From assembly GCF_004310295.1 (NCBI RefSeq), contig NZ_SISB01000010.1, positions 1-64,000 of the forward strand: a stretch of DNA of 64,000 bases. The letters run 5' to 3'. The notes under the pieces were generated by a model. The model was not told the origin of the DNA. It worked only from the letters and a program-made list of their open reading frames with translations, and made no database searches. A program made the position numbers and the translations under genes. Below are positions 35,954 to 45,663 of this stretch, in pieces; the stretch's first letter is position 1, and the number at the start of each line of letters is the position of its first letter. Source of the stretch: Pseudomonas sp. BGI-2 (lineage in GTDB: Bacteria; Pseudomonadota; Gammaproteobacteria; Pseudomonadales; Pseudomonadaceae).

Positions 35954-36910
35954 CTAGTGATGGACCAGCGTGTTTTGCAGGGCCAGATCCCACGGCGGAA
36001 TGGGGCTGAAGCGGGTTTTCAGGTATTCCAGCAACAAACGGCTGCGGGAATTGGGTTGTTGCGACAGGCGCAGCGCATAGATGCCGGTGGTCTCCGTGGG
36101 CGGCAGGCCTTTATCGCAAAACAGTGGCAGCAGCTCGCCGCGTAACAGGTATTCGCTGGCCAGCCAGGTCGGCAAATGCGCGATGCCCAATCCGGCCAGC
36201 GCACCGCAGACCAGCGCCTCGGCATTGTTGGCACTCATGCGGATTCGCGCAGGGCGATGCAGGTGCATGTGGCCGTCACGCTCAAAGCGCCAGGCGAAGG
36301 GTGGGGCCAGGCCATCCCAGTCGAGGCCGTCGTGTTCGAACAATTGTTCCGGCTCGGTCGGGACGCCGCGACGTTTCAGGTACTCAGGGCTGGCGCAGGC
36401 AATACGCACCATACTCGCCAGCGGCGTGGCCACCAGCCGGGTGTCGGCCATTTGCCCAGCGCGCAGCACCAGATCGACCTTGCCGAGGTTCAGCCCCTGC
36501 ATGTCGACGAAACTGTCGATCAAATGCAATTGCACGTCTAGGCCGGGGTAGAGCATCAGGAAGTCGGCAATCACCGGCGCCAGATGGCGTCGGCCGAACG
36601 CCGCTGGTGCATCAATCCGGATCAAGCCTTCCGGCGCGCTGCTCAAGGACACCGCTTCGGCGCGGGCCAGGCGCAATTCCGCCACGATCCTTCGCGCCCG
36701 TTCGGCAAACGCCAGGCCGGCGGGAGTCGCGCGCACCGCGTGGGTGCTGCGAATGAACAGTTGGCTGCCGACCGCATTCTCGAGGCTGTCGATACGCCGC
36801 GCCACGGCCGAAGGTGTCAGCGGATGCCGACGGGACGCGGCGGAAAAGCTCCCGGTTTCCAGCACATCAAGGAACAGGCCGAGCTGATCGGTCAATTGAT
36901 TGGGGTTCAT
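35954..36910 (-). CDS. LysR family transcriptional regulator
   Basis: The 318-residue regulator starts MNPNQLTDQLGLFLDVLETG. The winged helix is TPSAVARRIDSLENAVGSQL and the substrate domain begins GLIRIDAPAAFGRRHLAPVI. The start at 36910 matches LysR N-termini. It is divergent from the TauE/SafE exporter gene (109-bp gap), its probable target. The inducer is not predictable. Confidence 0.9.
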   Translation of the reverse strand: MNPNQLTDQLGLFLDVLETGSFSAASRRHPLTPSAVARRIDSLENAVGSQLFIRSTHAVRATPAGLAFAERARRIVAELRLARAEAVSLSSAPEGLIRIDAPAAFGRRHLAPVIADFLMLYPGLDVQLHLIDSFVDMQGLNLGKVDLVLRAGQMADTRLVATPLASMVRIACASPEYLKRRGVPTEPEQLFEHDGLDWDGLAPPFAWRFERDGHMHLHRPARIRMSANNAEALVCGALAGLGIAHLPTWLASEYLLRGELLPLFCDKGLPPTETTGIYALRLSQQPNSRSRLLLEYLKTRFSPIPPWDLALQNTLVHH

Positions 36911-37019
36911 GATTTGTCGGTGCTTGTGCGAAGTTGGCACAACCATTGTGCGTTGCTGTGCGTTTCCCCGCCAGCCTCGACTGCGTAGGATGAATGGCCT
37001 GACAAAAGGAAAATCGCCT

Positions 37020-37769
37020 GTGATTGAGTTCGTGATGTATCTGGCCTTTGGCGCAGCCCTGGGAACGCTCGGCGGGATATTCGGCATTGGCGGTGGATTG
37101 ATCGCGATTCCGTTGCTCGGTGTGCTGTTCGGTCTCGATCAGCAAATTGCCCAAGGTACGGCGCTGGTCATGGTGGTGCCCAATGTGATGCTGGCGCTGT
37201 GGCGTTATCACCAGCGCATCCGCATCGAAATGCGCCATGCCCTGCCATTGGCCGCGATGGGTTTCTGTTTCGCCTGGATTGGCTCGATCTGGGCAGTAGG
37301 CATCGACGCGCAAACCATGCGCGTAGGGTTTGTCGCATTCCTGATTGCCCTGTCGGCCTACAACCTTGTGCGCATGTTCACCGCTAACGCTCCTGTTTCT
37401 GCACAAATGCGTTATTCCTGGCCGTGGTTGGGTGTACTCGGTGCGGCATCCGGCACCATGGGCGGGCTGTTTGGGGTTGGCGGTGCGGTGGTGGCGACGC
37501 CGGTGTTGACCAGCGTGTTCGGCACCACCCAGGTCGTGGCCCAGGGTTTATCCCTGGCGCTGGCGCTGCCCAGCACCGGTGTCACGCTGGTGACTTACGC
37601 GGTGCATCATCAGGTGGACTGGATGATCGGGTTGCCGTTGGCCGTCGGCGGATTGATGAGCATCAGCTGGGGCGTGAAGATTGCCCACGCCATGCCGGAG
37701 CGGCTATTGCGCGGGTTGTTCTGCGGTTTCCTGGTGCTGTGTGCGGTGATGCTCGCGTTTAAAGTTTGA
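37020..37769 (+). CDS. TauE/SafE family sulfite/organosulfonate exporter
   Basis: The 249-residue protein has about eight membrane helices in two related halves, each with a glycine-rich motif: TLGGIFGIGGGLIAIPLLGV near the start and ASGTMGGLFGVGGAVVATPV in the middle. It starts with GTG at 37020 (VIEFVMYLAF), preceded by AAAGGAAAATCGCCT. The family exports sulfite or sulfonates, but many members have unknown substrates. It is flanked by LysR genes on both sides: one divergent, the other convergent with an 11-bp overlap at 37759-37769. Confidence 0.88.
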   Translation: MIEFVMYLAFGAALGTLGGIFGIGGGLIAIPLLGVLFGLDQQIAQGTALVMVVPNVMLALWRYHQRIRIEMRHALPLAAMGFCFAWIGSIWAVGIDAQTMRVGFVAFLIALSAYNLVRMFTANAPVSAQMRYSWPWLGVLGAASGTMGGLFGVGGAVVATPVLTSVFGTTQVVAQGLSLALALPSTGVTLVTYAVHHQVDWMIGLPLAVGGLMSISWGVKIAHAMPERLLRGLFCGFLVLCAVMLAFKV

Positions 37770-38613
37770 AGCCTTCGACGATGTGCTCGGCCAGGCACTC
37801 GGTAATCGGTGACGGGTTGTGCAGGTTGCGCACCAGCATGATGCTGGCTTCCGGCAATAGCGGCAGGTCTTCGGCGGCGCCGAGGATGCGCATGTCCGGT
37901 GTGATCAGACTTTCCAGTTGCGCGGTCACCGCGAGGCCTGCACTGACCACGGCCATCAGCGCCGACAGGCTCGAACTGTTGTAGGCAATGCGGTAATCGC
38001 GACCCATGGCGTCCAGCGCATTGCATGCCCACAGCCGGCAGAAACAGTCACTGTTGAACATCGCCAGTGGCAACGGCGTCTGCTCGTGGGCGCTGTAGCA
38101 TTGTGCTTCGGCCCAGACGAAGCGCTCCTTGCGCAGCAACTGACCGATTTCAGTGCCGGGTTCACGTGTGACGATGGACAAGTCCAGGTCCTGGCGCTGC
38201 AACAGTTGCTTGGTTGATTCGCAATGAACCTCGATCTGGATCAGCGGGTAGAACTTGGCGAAGCGCGACAGGATCCCCGGCAGGAAACGCATGACGTAAT
38301 CATCGGGCGTGCCGATGCGCACGGTGCCGACCATGTGCGGCTCGCGCAGTGTATTGAAGACTTCGCTGTGGAGTTTGAGGATGCGACGCGCGTAACCCAG
38401 CAATACCTGGCCTTCGGCGGTCAACTTGACCTGGCGTCCATCACGCTCGAACAGCTGGCGCTGCAACACGTCTTCTTCCAGACGCTTCATCTGCATGCTC
38501 ACCGCTGACTGCGTGCGATTGACCATTTCACCGGCACGGGTAAACCCGCCCTGGTCGGCAATGGCGACGAAGGTGCGCAGCACATCAGTATCGATACTTG
38601 GGTACGCCGACAT
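37759..38613 (-). CDS. LysR family transcriptional regulator
   Basis: The 284-residue regulator has an N-terminal winged helix (LRTFVAIADQGGFTRAGEMV, NRTQSAVSMQMKRLEEDV) and a LysR substrate domain starting TVRIGTPDDYVMRFLPGILS. Its 3' end overlaps the exporter gene by 11 bp. It is divergent from the DUF1127 gene, with 96 bp between starts. The gene it controls could be itself or its divergent neighbour. Confidence 0.9.
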   Translation of the reverse strand: MSAYPSIDTDVLRTFVAIADQGGFTRAGEMVNRTQSAVSMQMKRLEEDVLQRQLFERDGRQVKLTAEGQVLLGYARRILKLHSEVFNTLREPHMVGTVRIGTPDDYVMRFLPGILSRFAKFYPLIQIEVHCESTKQLLQRQDLDLSIVTREPGTEIGQLLRKERFVWAEAQCYSAHEQTPLPLAMFNSDCFCRLWACNALDAMGRDYRIAYNSSSLSALMAVVSAGLAVTAQLESLITPDMRILGAAEDLPLLPEASIMLVRNLHNPSPITECLAEHIVEGFKL

Positions 38614-38709
38614 CCATCAATCTCCGAGATGGTTACCATCAGAAACATTCGTTGGATTGATCTTAGCTCTGAGGCGAGACTTGAGCCATCCCTAAAGGAG
38701 GGCAACAAG

Positions 38710-38925
38710 ATGAAAGGTCATAACGAACATATAGCGGAAGAAAAATTCTCAATCCACGCGGTATCCGATCTGCTGCACAAGTTTAGTCGCTGGTACGAAC
38801 TTCACCGTGAACGTGAGTTGCTGGCAAGCTTGAGCGACGAAGCACTGAAAGACATCGGCGTAAGTCGTGCCGATGTGGAACATGAATCGGTCAGGCCGTT
38901 CTGGGACGATCCGATGCATAAATGA
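38710..38925 (+). CDS. DUF1127 domain-containing small protein
   Basis: The 71-residue product has the DUF1127 signature in its C-terminal half: WYELHRERELLASLSDEALK, then DIGVSRADVEHE. Proteins of this group are short, Arg-rich, and some bind RNA or DNA or affect phosphate and carbon metabolism. The ATG at 38710 has a textbook AAAGGAGGG site. It is divergent from the LysR gene. Confidence 0.9.
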   Translation: MKGHNEHIAEEKFSIHAVSDLLHKFSRWYELHRERELLASLSDEALKDIGVSRADVEHESVRPFWDDPMHK

Positions 38926-38989
38926 TGAGGCCATTGCTACACAAACCCCTCTATGGTGAGGTAGGTTGCGAGCAGACAAGGAGATGCTC

Positions 38990-40219
38990 ATGCCCGCAAC
39001 AGTGTCCTTTACCCTCAAACAGGCTCGACGTCTGGCGCTGGCCGCCCAAGGGTTCAACGGGCGGCAACCGCCAGCGGCGATCAAACCGGTTCAGCTCAAC
39101 CGGCTGATCGAACGGCTGGGCATTCTGCAGATCGATTCGGTCAATGCGTTGGTGCGTTCGCACTACCTTCCCTTGTTTTCCCGCCTCGGCAATTACTCCT
39201 CCGATTTGCTCGATCAGGCTGCCTGGAGTCAGGGCCGACGACGCACGTTGTTCGAATACTGGGGCCATGAAGCTTCGTTACTCCCCATGTCGATGTACCC
39301 CTTGATGCGTTGGCGCATGCTGCGTGCGACTCGCGGCGAAGACATCTATCAGCAACTGGCGCGTTTTGGTCGCGAGCAGCAGGACACGATTCGCCGGGTG
39401 CTGGCCTCGGTTCAGGAACTCGGCGCACTGGGGGCCGGAAGCTTGTCGACCCGTCAGGAACGGGCAGGGCCATGGTGGGACTGGAGCGCTGAAAAACATG
39501 CGCTGGAATGGTTGTTCGCCGCCGGTGAAGTGACGGTCGCCGGCCGCCGTGGATTCGAACGGCTTTACGATCTGCCGGAACGGGTAATTCCTTCAGCGGT
39601 TCTGCAACAACCTTTGCTCAATGAGGCCGAGGCCCAGCGCGGGCTGTTGCTGCATGCCGCGACGGCATTGGGTGTCGGCACGGAAAAGGATCTGCGTGAT
39701 TATTTTCGCCTGAGTCCGGCAGACAGTCGGCCGCGTCTTGCGGAGCTGGTAGAGGCGGGTGAGTTGCTGGCCTGCGAGGTTCAGAGCTGGCGGCAACCGG
39801 CCTATTGCTTGCCCGAGCCGAAAGTGCCGCGCAAGGTCGAGGCCAGTGCCTTGCTATCCCCGTTTGATTCGTTGATCTGGGAGCGCAGCCGCACCGAGCG
39901 GCTGTTCGATTTCCGTTACCGACTGGAGATCTACACGCCGCAGGACAAGCGGGTCTACGGCTATTACGTGCTGCCGTTTTTGCACAATGAACGGATTGCT
40001 GCACGAGTTGATCTGCGCGCCGAGCGAGCGTTGGGCCGGTTGGCGGTGCACGCCGTGCATGAAGAGGAACCGGGTCTGGACGAGGCGGGGATGCTGGCGT
40101 TGGCGGTCAACCTGCGGCAGATGGCCAATTGGCTGGGGCTGGGGCAGGTTCAGTTGAACTGCCCGCGGGCGAGTGCGGCGCGGTTGCGGGTGGCATTGGC
40201 ACAGATCGGTGGTGATTAA
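38990..40219 (+). CDS. YcaQ/AlkX-like winged-helix DNA glycosylase
   Basis: The 409-residue HTH_42 protein is related to E. coli YcaQ, which removes alkylated purines and unhooks interstrand cross-links. The family catalytic QxD motif is visible in ERLGILQIDSVNAL. Other motifs are RSHYLPLFSRLGNY, LFEYWGHEASLLP, WWDWSAEKHALEWLFAAGEV and LLSPFDSLIWERSRTERLFD. The start at 38990 (MPATVSFTLKQ) follows AAGGAGATGCTC. It is a stand-alone gene. Glycosylase activity is inferred from the family. Confidence 0.88.
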   Translation: MPATVSFTLKQARRLALAAQGFNGRQPPAAIKPVQLNRLIERLGILQIDSVNALVRSHYLPLFSRLGNYSSDLLDQAAWSQGRRRTLFEYWGHEASLLPMSMYPLMRWRMLRATRGEDIYQQLARFGREQQDTIRRVLASVQELGALGAGSLSTRQERAGPWWDWSAEKHALEWLFAAGEVTVAGRRGFERLYDLPERVIPSAVLQQPLLNEAEAQRGLLLHAATALGVGTEKDLRDYFRLSPADSRPRLAELVEAGELLACEVQSWRQPAYCLPEPKVPRKVEASALLSPFDSLIWERSRTERLFDFRYRLEIYTPQDKRVYGYYVLPFLHNERIAARVDLRAERALGRLAVHAVHEEEPGLDEAGMLALAVNLRQMANWLGLGQVQLNCPRASAARLRVALAQIGGD

Positions 40220-40224
40220 CCTGA

Positions 40225-40303
40225 CGCCTTCGCGGGCAAGCCTCGCTCCTACAGTTTTTATGAGCGACAAAGATCCTGTAGGAGCGAGGCTTGCCCGCGA
40301 AGG
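40225..40303. repeat. REP inverted repeat
   Basis: GCCTTCGCGGGCAAGCCTCG (40225-40244) pairs with CGAGGCTTGCCCGCGAAGG (40284-40302). The loop is about 26 bp. It lies in the convergent gap before the class II DAHP synthase gene. Confidence 0.87.
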
Positions 40304-40315
40304 GCTTAACGCGAT

Positions 40316-41662
40316 TTAACGGCGGACTTGCTTCAACGTCTCGGCAATTAGAAACGCCAATTCCAGCGACTGATCAGCATTCATCCGCGGGTCGCAATGG
40401 GTGTGATATCGATCCGACAACCCGTCTTCAGTAATCGGCCGCGCGCCACCAATGCATTCGGTCACGTTCTGCCCGGTCATCTCGATGTGGATACCGCCAG
40501 CGTAACTGCCTTCCGCTTCGTGAACCTGGAAGAACTGCTTCACCTCACCGAGGATCTGCGCGAAGTCGCGGGTCTTGTAACCGCTGCTGGCCTTGATGGT
40601 GTTGCCGTGCATCGGGTCCGAACTCCAGAGCACCTGCTTGCCTTCACGCTGCACTGCGCGGATCAACGCCGGCAAGTGATCGCCGACTTTGTTCGCACCC
40701 ATCCGCGCAATCAGGTTCAAGCGGCCCGGGTCGTTGTCCGGGTTGAGCACGTCGATCAGGCGAATCAGGTCTTCGGGGTTCATGCTCGGGCCGACCTTGA
40801 CCCCGATCGGGTTATTCACGCCGCGCAGGAATTCGACGTGAGCGCCGTCGAGCTGACGGGTGCGGTCGCCGATCCACAGCATGTGCGCCGAGCAATCGTA
40901 GTAATCGTTGGTCAGGCTGTCGCGGCGCACGAAGGCTTCTTCGTAATTGAGCAGCAACGCTTCGTGGGCGGTGAAGAAACTGGTTTCGCGCAGTTGTGGC
41001 GAAGTGTCCATGCCGCAGGCGCGCATGAAGGCCAGGGTTTCATCGATGCGATCGGCCAGGTGGCTGTATTTCTCGGCCAGTGCCGAGTTGGCGATGAAAT
41101 CCAGGTTCCACTTGTGCACCTGATGCAGGTCGGCAAAACCGCCTTGGGCGAAAGCACGCAGCAGGTTCAGGGTGGCGGTGGACTGGTGATAGGACTGCAG
41201 CAGACGTTCCGGGTCCGGCACGCGGCTTTTTTCGTCGAAGCCGATACCGTTGACGATGTCCCCACGGTAGGCGGGCAGGGTCACGCCATCGATGGTTTCA
41301 TCGTTGGCCGAGCGAGGCTTGGCGAACTGGCCGGCCATGCGCCCGACCTTGACCACCGGGCAGCCTGCGGCGAAGGTCATGACGATTGCCATTTGCAGCA
41401 AGACTTTAAAGGTGTCGCGAATTTTTGCGGCGGAGAACTCGGCGAAGCTTTCGGCGCAGTCGCCCCCTTGCAACAGAAACGCGCGGCCCTGGGTGACCTG
41501 GGCAAACTGACGGCGCAACTCCCGGGCCTCACCGGCAAACACCAGGGGCGGATAGCTCGCCAGGGTTTGCTCGACCTGCAGCAAATGCGCCGCGTCGGGG
41601 TAGTGGGGTTGTTGCTGGATCGGCAGGGCGCGCCAGCTGTCAGGGCTCCAGGGTTGGCTCAT
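40316..41662 (-). CDS. 3-deoxy-7-phosphoheptulonate synthase, class II
   Basis: This is the plant-like (AroA II) DAHP synthase, 448 residues, making DAHP for aromatic amino acids or secondary products. Motifs are [78 protein letters not shown] and [18 protein letters not shown]. The ATG at 41662 was preferred over an upstream GTG. It shares no visible similarity with the class I enzyme at 24967. No phenazine or other pathway genes are adjacent, so it is probably housekeeping here. Confidence 0.95.
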   Translation of the reverse strand: MSQPWSPDSWRALPIQQQPHYPDAAHLLQVEQTLASYPPLVFAGEARELRRQFAQVTQGRAFLLQGGDCAESFAEFSAAKIRDTFKVLLQMAIVMTFAAGCPVVKVGRMAGQFAKPRSANDETIDGVTLPAYRGDIVNGIGFDEKSRVPDPERLLQSYHQSTATLNLLRAFAQGGFADLHQVHKWNLDFIANSALAEKYSHLADRIDETLAFMRACGMDTSPQLRETSFFTAHEALLLNYEEAFVRRDSLTNDYYDCSAHMLWIGDRTRQLDGAHVEFLRGVNNPIGVKVGPSMNPEDLIRLIDVLNPDNDPGRLNLIARMGANKVGDHLPALIRAVQREGKQVLWSSDPMHGNTIKASSGYKTRDFAQILGEVKQFFQVHEAEGSYAGGIHIEMTGQNVTECIGGARPITEDGLSDRYHTHCDPRMNADQSLELAFLIAETLKQVRR

Positions 41663-41811
41663 CACGGTCTCGGTTGTTTTACGCTCGGACGTTCATGTTA
41701 TCAGCAAATTAGTGCGTGACCTGTTCCCGTTGCTTCGCGGACAATCGCGCCTTTGCCGCTTCATGTTGCGGTTTGTTGCGTTGCCGGGCTGGGCGACGAT
41801 CAGGAGACGAA

Positions 41812-42567
41812 ATGACTGAGGAGCGCGTCGAGCATCTGCTCGCCGAGGTACAGGATGAGTTCGGCGTGATTCGCGTGCTGGAGGTGGCCGATTACCGTTT
41901 TCTCGAATTCGGTGATGCCATCGAGCAGAGCTGCGTGTTCACCGCTGACCCGAGCTGGCTCGAGTACGATTACACCCGGGCGATGCTGATTGGCGCGCTG
42001 TGCCACGAACAGCCGGAAAGCGCTCTGTTTCTCGGCCTCGGCGCCGGGACGCTGACCCAGGCGTGCCTCAAGTTTCTGCCGCTTGAAGATGTCGAAGCCA
42101 TCGAGCTGCGCCCCGACGTACCGCGTCTGGCCATCGAATACCTTGGGCTGGATGACGATCCGCGGCTGTATATCCGCGTTGGCGATGCGCTGGAGTTGCT
42201 CGATACCGCTGAACCGGCGGACCTGATTTTCGTCGACCTCTACACCGATGTCGGTCCGGGTGTCGGGCATCTGGCCTGGCGTTTTCTGGAAGACTGTCAG
42301 AAACGCCTGAATCCGGGCGGCTGGCTGGTGATCAATCAATGGGCCACCGACGACGGCAAGCCGTTGGGCGCGGCGTTGTTTCGCGGGCTCTATCACCGGC
42401 ACTACTGGGAACTGCCGGTGAAGGAGGGCAATGTGATTCTGATCGTGCCTTCGGAGCTGGATCAGGAGCTGGACATGGATGGCTTGAACGCCCGGGCCGA
42501 AGGGCTGGCGCCACGTTTGGGGTATTCGTTGCAGTCGTTGATCAAGGCCATCCGCCCGGCGACATAA
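41812..42567 (+). CDS. Spermidine synthase-like methyltransferase-fold protein
   Basis: The 251-residue Rossmann protein resembles the SpeE family. The nucleotide loop is ALFLGLGAGTLTQACLKFLP, followed by VEAIELRPDVPRLAIEYLGL, YIRVGDALELL and DLIFVDLYTDVGPGVGHLAW. It lacks the N-terminal tetramerisation region and the usual GGGDG motif, so it need not make spermidine. The start at 41812 (MTEERVEHLL) follows CAGGAGACGAA. Function uncertain. Confidence 0.8.
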   Translation: MTEERVEHLLAEVQDEFGVIRVLEVADYRFLEFGDAIEQSCVFTADPSWLEYDYTRAMLIGALCHEQPESALFLGLGAGTLTQACLKFLPLEDVEAIELRPDVPRLAIEYLGLDDDPRLYIRVGDALELLDTAEPADLIFVDLYTDVGPGVGHLAWRFLEDCQKRLNPGGWLVINQWATDDGKPLGAALFRGLYHRHYWELPVKEGNVILIVPSELDQELDMDGLNARAEGLAPRLGYSLQSLIKAIRPAT

Positions 42568-42580
42568 GTCGTTGCTCTTT

Positions 42581-42660
42581 CGGGCCTCTTCGCGGGCAAG
42601 CCTCGCTCCTACAGGGCTTGCGTGATCCCGTAGGAGCGAGGCTTGCCCGCGAAGAGGCCC
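42581..42660. repeat. REP inverted repeat
   Basis: GGGCCTCTTCGCGGGCAAGC (from 42582) pairs with GCTTGCCCGCGAAGAGGCCC (42641-42660); the core is GTAGGAGCGAGGCTTGCCCGC. It lies in the convergent gap between the spermidine-synthase-like and crotonase genes. Confidence 0.87.
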
Positions 42661-42678
42661 TTACAGCCGATACATCAC

Positions 42679-43470
42679 TTAGATCCCTTTGAAGATTCCC
42701 GGCCGCTTCTCGATCATCGACCGCACACCCTCCCTGGCATCCTCACTCGCCAGCAACTTCTTCACCAGCGGCGGCAACCCCAGCGCCGCGGCTGTTTCCC
42801 CTTCATAACGTGCCTGCCTCGCAGACATCAACGTCGCTTGAACCCCCAGCGGCGCCTGCCGGGCAATCCGCTCAGCCAACTCAATGGCCCGTGGCAGCAG
42901 ATCCTCGCTGGCCATGACCTCCTGCACCAACCCCAAGTGCAAGGCTTCGTGAGCATCGAATTCATCGCCGGTCAGCAGCCAGCGCATGGCGTTGCCCCAG
43001 CCGGCGACTTGATGCAGACGCAACGTCGCGCCACCGAAGGGGAAGATCCCGCGCTGCACTTCCTTCTGGGCAAACCGGGTGTTGCTGGCGCAGAGGTTGA
43101 TGTCGGCGGCCAGCATCAGCTCGATGCCGATGGTCAGGCAGTAGCCTTGCGCGGCGACAATCACCGGTTTGCTCACCCGGGGGCCGGCAAACACGCCCCA
43201 CGGATCGCAACCGCCGGGCGGTGCCTGCCAGCCTTCGGCCAGGGCCGCGCTGGCATTGATCAGGTCGAGCCCGGCGGTGAAATGTTCACCATGTGCAAAC
43301 ACCACCGCCACCCGCGCCTCGCTGTCGGCCTCGAACTCGCCGTAGGCCAGGCTCAGCTCGTTGAGCAGGTCGAGATCGAAGGCGTTGCGCTTGGCCACCC
43401 GATCCAGGCCGATCATCAGGACATGGCCGTGTTTTTCACGGGTGACACGAGTGGAGCCGGGCTGATTCAT
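42679..43470 (-). CDS. Crotonase/enoyl-CoA hydratase family protein
   Basis: The 263-residue crotonase-fold protein has MIGLDRVAKRNAFDLDLLNE, the oxyanion segment FAHGEHFTAGLDL, VIVAAQGYCLTIGIELMLAA and ASNTRFAQKEVQRGIFPFGG. The acidic pair typical of true hydratases is not obvious in these segments, so the reaction could be isomerisation or hydrolysis. The start at 43470 follows GAGGAAATGCTCC. It is a stand-alone gene with its own promoter in the 43471-43660 region. Confidence 0.88.
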   Translation of the reverse strand: MNQPGSTRVTREKHGHVLMIGLDRVAKRNAFDLDLLNELSLAYGEFEADSEARVAVVFAHGEHFTAGLDLINASAALAEGWQAPPGGCDPWGVFAGPRVSKPVIVAAQGYCLTIGIELMLAADINLCASNTRFAQKEVQRGIFPFGGATLRLHQVAGWGNAMRWLLTGDEFDAHEALHLGLVQEVMASEDLLPRAIELAERIARQAPLGVQATLMSARQARYEGETAAALGLPPLVKKLLASEDAREGVRSMIEKRPGIFKGI

Positions 43471-43666
43471 GGAGCATTTCCTCGGGCGGGAAGGGTGTGC
43501 CAGACCGAAGGTCTGCGTCACAAGGATGAACCGTTTTAGCGCCATCGCCAGCAGGGCCGGGCCTTTGAAAAATAGACTGTTGCACGATTATCCGCAAAGC
43601 CTGTGACACAACGGTGTATACGTCAGTTTTCCGACAAATAATGCTCCCTTTTTGGGCGAATTCCGG

Positions 43667-43891
43667 TATAGTGCGCGCCGGCCTTTAACCGGGCCGCGTT
43701 TAGGTAGCGCAATTTCCCGAAGTCAGCTTCGGCTGCACGTCCGCACAGCGGACTCTCCCTTGACGAATCTTTTTCATTCATTCGTTTTCGCAAATCCCCG
43801 CCGACAAAGCAGCCAGGGCGACTCTTGAGTCTTACACGGCATGCGCAGCTTTGGAGCATGGGTCTTTGCGGATGCACTTAGAGGCAGACCC
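43667..43891 (+). promoter_or_regulatory. deaD-like gene promoter and long structured leader
   Basis: A -10 TATAGT lies at 43667-43672, with no good -35. The predicted leader is about 210 bases and contains two compact hairpins: CCGAAG-TCAG-CTTCGG (43717-43732) and GTCCGC-ACA-GCGGAC (43739-43753). A weaker GGCC...GGGCC pair lies at 43679-43695. No reading frame of note is inside. Long leaders are common for cold-induced RNA helicase genes. Confidence 0.55.
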
Positions 43892-45565
43892 ATGACCCAG
43901 GAAACCGGCGGCTTCGCCGCTTTTAATCTTAATCCGAATATTCTTGCAGCCGTCATCGCGACTGGCTACGAAGAGCCTTCGGCTATTCAGCATCAATCGA
44001 TCCCGATCATCATGGCCGGTCACGACATGATTGGTCAGGCGCAAACCGGTACGGGTAAAACCGCCGCGTTCGCCCTGCCGATCCTGCATCGCATCGATCC
44101 TGCTAAGCGCGAGCCGCAAGCCCTGATCCTGGCGCCAACCCGTGAGTTGGCGCTGCAAGTAGCAACCGCTTTCGAAACCTACGCCAAGCAAATGCCGGGC
44201 GTTACCGTTGTGGCCGTTTACGGCGGCGCCCCTATGGGTCCACAACTGAAAGCAATCCGTAATGGCGCACAGATCGTTGTCGCCACGCCGGGCCGTCTGT
44301 GCGACCACCTGCGTCGTGACGAAAAAGTCCTGTCGACCGTGAACCACCTGGTTCTCGACGAAGCGGACGAAATGCTCAAGCTGGGTTTCATGGACGACCT
44401 CGAAGTTATCTTCAAGGCTCTGCCTCCAACCCGTCAGACCGTATTGTTCTCGGCTACCTTGCCGCAGTCGATCCGTGCCATTGCCGAACGCCATCTGCGC
44501 GATCCGCAACACGTGAAGATCCAGACCAAGACTCAGACCGTTACCGCGATCGAACAGGCTCACCTGTTGGTTCACGCTGACCAGAAGACCTCGGCTGTAT
44601 TGAGCCTGCTGGAAGTTGAAGACTTCGATGCCCTGATCATGTTCGTGCGCACCAAGCAAGCGACCCTGGACCTGGCCAGTGCCCTGGAAGCTAAAGGCTA
44701 CAAAGCCGCTGCGCTGAACGGTGACATTGCTCAGAACCAACGTGAGCGCGTGATCGAATCCCTCAAGGATGGCCGTCTGGACATCGTTGTGGCGACCGAC
44801 GTTGCTGCTCGTGGTCTGGACGTTCCGCGTATCACTCACGTGTTCAACGTTGACATGCCGTACGATCCAGAGTCCTACGTTCACCGTATCGGCCGTACTG
44901 GCCGTGCCGGTCGCGAAGGTCGTGCGCTGTTGCTGGTGACTCCGCGTGAGCGCCGCATGCTGCAAGTGATCGAGCGTGTAACCGGTCAGAAAGTTGCCGA
45001 AGTTCGCCTGCCGGACGCTCAGGCTGTTCTCGATGCCCGCATCAAGAAACTGACCAACAGCCTGTCGCCGCTGGTGGCTGATGCTGAATCGACTCACGGT
45101 GATCTGCTGGATCGCCTGACTGCCGACATCGGTTGCACCCCGCGTGCACTGGCCGCTGCTCTGCTGCGCAAGGCGACCAACGCTCAGGCGCTGACCCTGG
45201 CCGCGATCGAGAAAGAACGTCCACTGGTGCCGAACAACGCACCGCGTGGCGATCGTCCAGAGCGTACCGGTGATCGTCCGGACCGTGGTGATCGCGAGCG
45301 TCGTGCTCCGGTTGCATTGGCCGAAGGTCGTGCTCGTTGCCGTACCGCGCTGGGTGCGCGTGATGGTATCGCTGCCAAGAACCTGCTGGGCGCTATCCTC
45401 AACGAGGGTGGTCTGGCTCGCGAAGCAATCGGTCGCATCCAGGTGCGTGACAGCTTCAGCCTCGTTGAGCTGCCGGAAGATGGTCTGGAGCGTCTGCTGA
45501 CCAAGCTGAAGGACACTCGCGTTGCTGGTAAGCAGTTGAAGCTGCGTCGCTATCGCGAAGATTGA
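43892..45565 (+). CDS. DEAD-box ATP-dependent RNA helicase (DeaD/CsdA-like)
   Basis: The 557-residue helicase has the Q-motif (NLNPNILAAVIATGYEEPSA), motif I AQTGTGKT, Ia PTRELALQV, motif II DEADEML, motif III SATLP, motif V ATDVAARGLDVPRI and motif VI HRIGRTGRAG. A basic Arg/Asp-rich linker (RGDRPERTGDRPDRGDRERR) leads to a DbpA-type RNA-binding domain (about 480-557, RCRTALGARDGIAAKNLLGA). That is the DeaD architecture, linked to ribosome assembly and cold growth. The start at 43892 follows AGAGGCAGACCC. An ATG 17 codons upstream is less likely. Confidence 0.93.
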   Translation: MTQETGGFAAFNLNPNILAAVIATGYEEPSAIQHQSIPIIMAGHDMIGQAQTGTGKTAAFALPILHRIDPAKREPQALILAPTRELALQVATAFETYAKQMPGVTVVAVYGGAPMGPQLKAIRNGAQIVVATPGRLCDHLRRDEKVLSTVNHLVLDEADEMLKLGFMDDLEVIFKALPPTRQTVLFSATLPQSIRAIAERHLRDPQHVKIQTKTQTVTAIEQAHLLVHADQKTSAVLSLLEVEDFDALIMFVRTKQATLDLASALEAKGYKAAALNGDIAQNQRERVIESLKDGRLDIVVATDVAARGLDVPRITHVFNVDMPYDPESYVHRIGRTGRAGREGRALLLVTPRERRMLQVIERVTGQKVAEVRLPDAQAVLDARIKKLTNSLSPLVADAESTHGDLLDRLTADIGCTPRALAAALLRKATNAQALTLAAIEKERPLVPNNAPRGDRPERTGDRPDRGDRERRAPVALAEGRARCRTALGARDGIAAKNLLGAILNEGGLAREAIGRIQVRDSFSLVELPEDGLERLLTKLKDTRVAGKQLKLRRYRED

Positions 45566-45593
45566 TCCGCTCTCGGGCTGATTGATCGAACAT

Positions 45594-45626
45594 AAAAAAT
45601 CCCCGACTGGTTCGGGGATTTTTTTG
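45594..45626 (+). terminator. Intrinsic terminator of the deaD-like gene
   Basis: AAAAATCCCCGA/TCGGGGATTTTTTT with loop CTGGT, 28 bp after the stop. Confidence 0.9.
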
Positions 45627-45663
45627 GCCTGCTGTTTGTGCATGGGCTGGAGACCTAGTGGGC

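Noticed and set aside
40316-41662. Class II DAHP synthase as part of a phenazine or other secondary-metabolite cluster
   Set aside because: No flanking biosynthetic genes; neighbours are a spermidine-synthase-like gene, a REP and a YcaQ-like gene.
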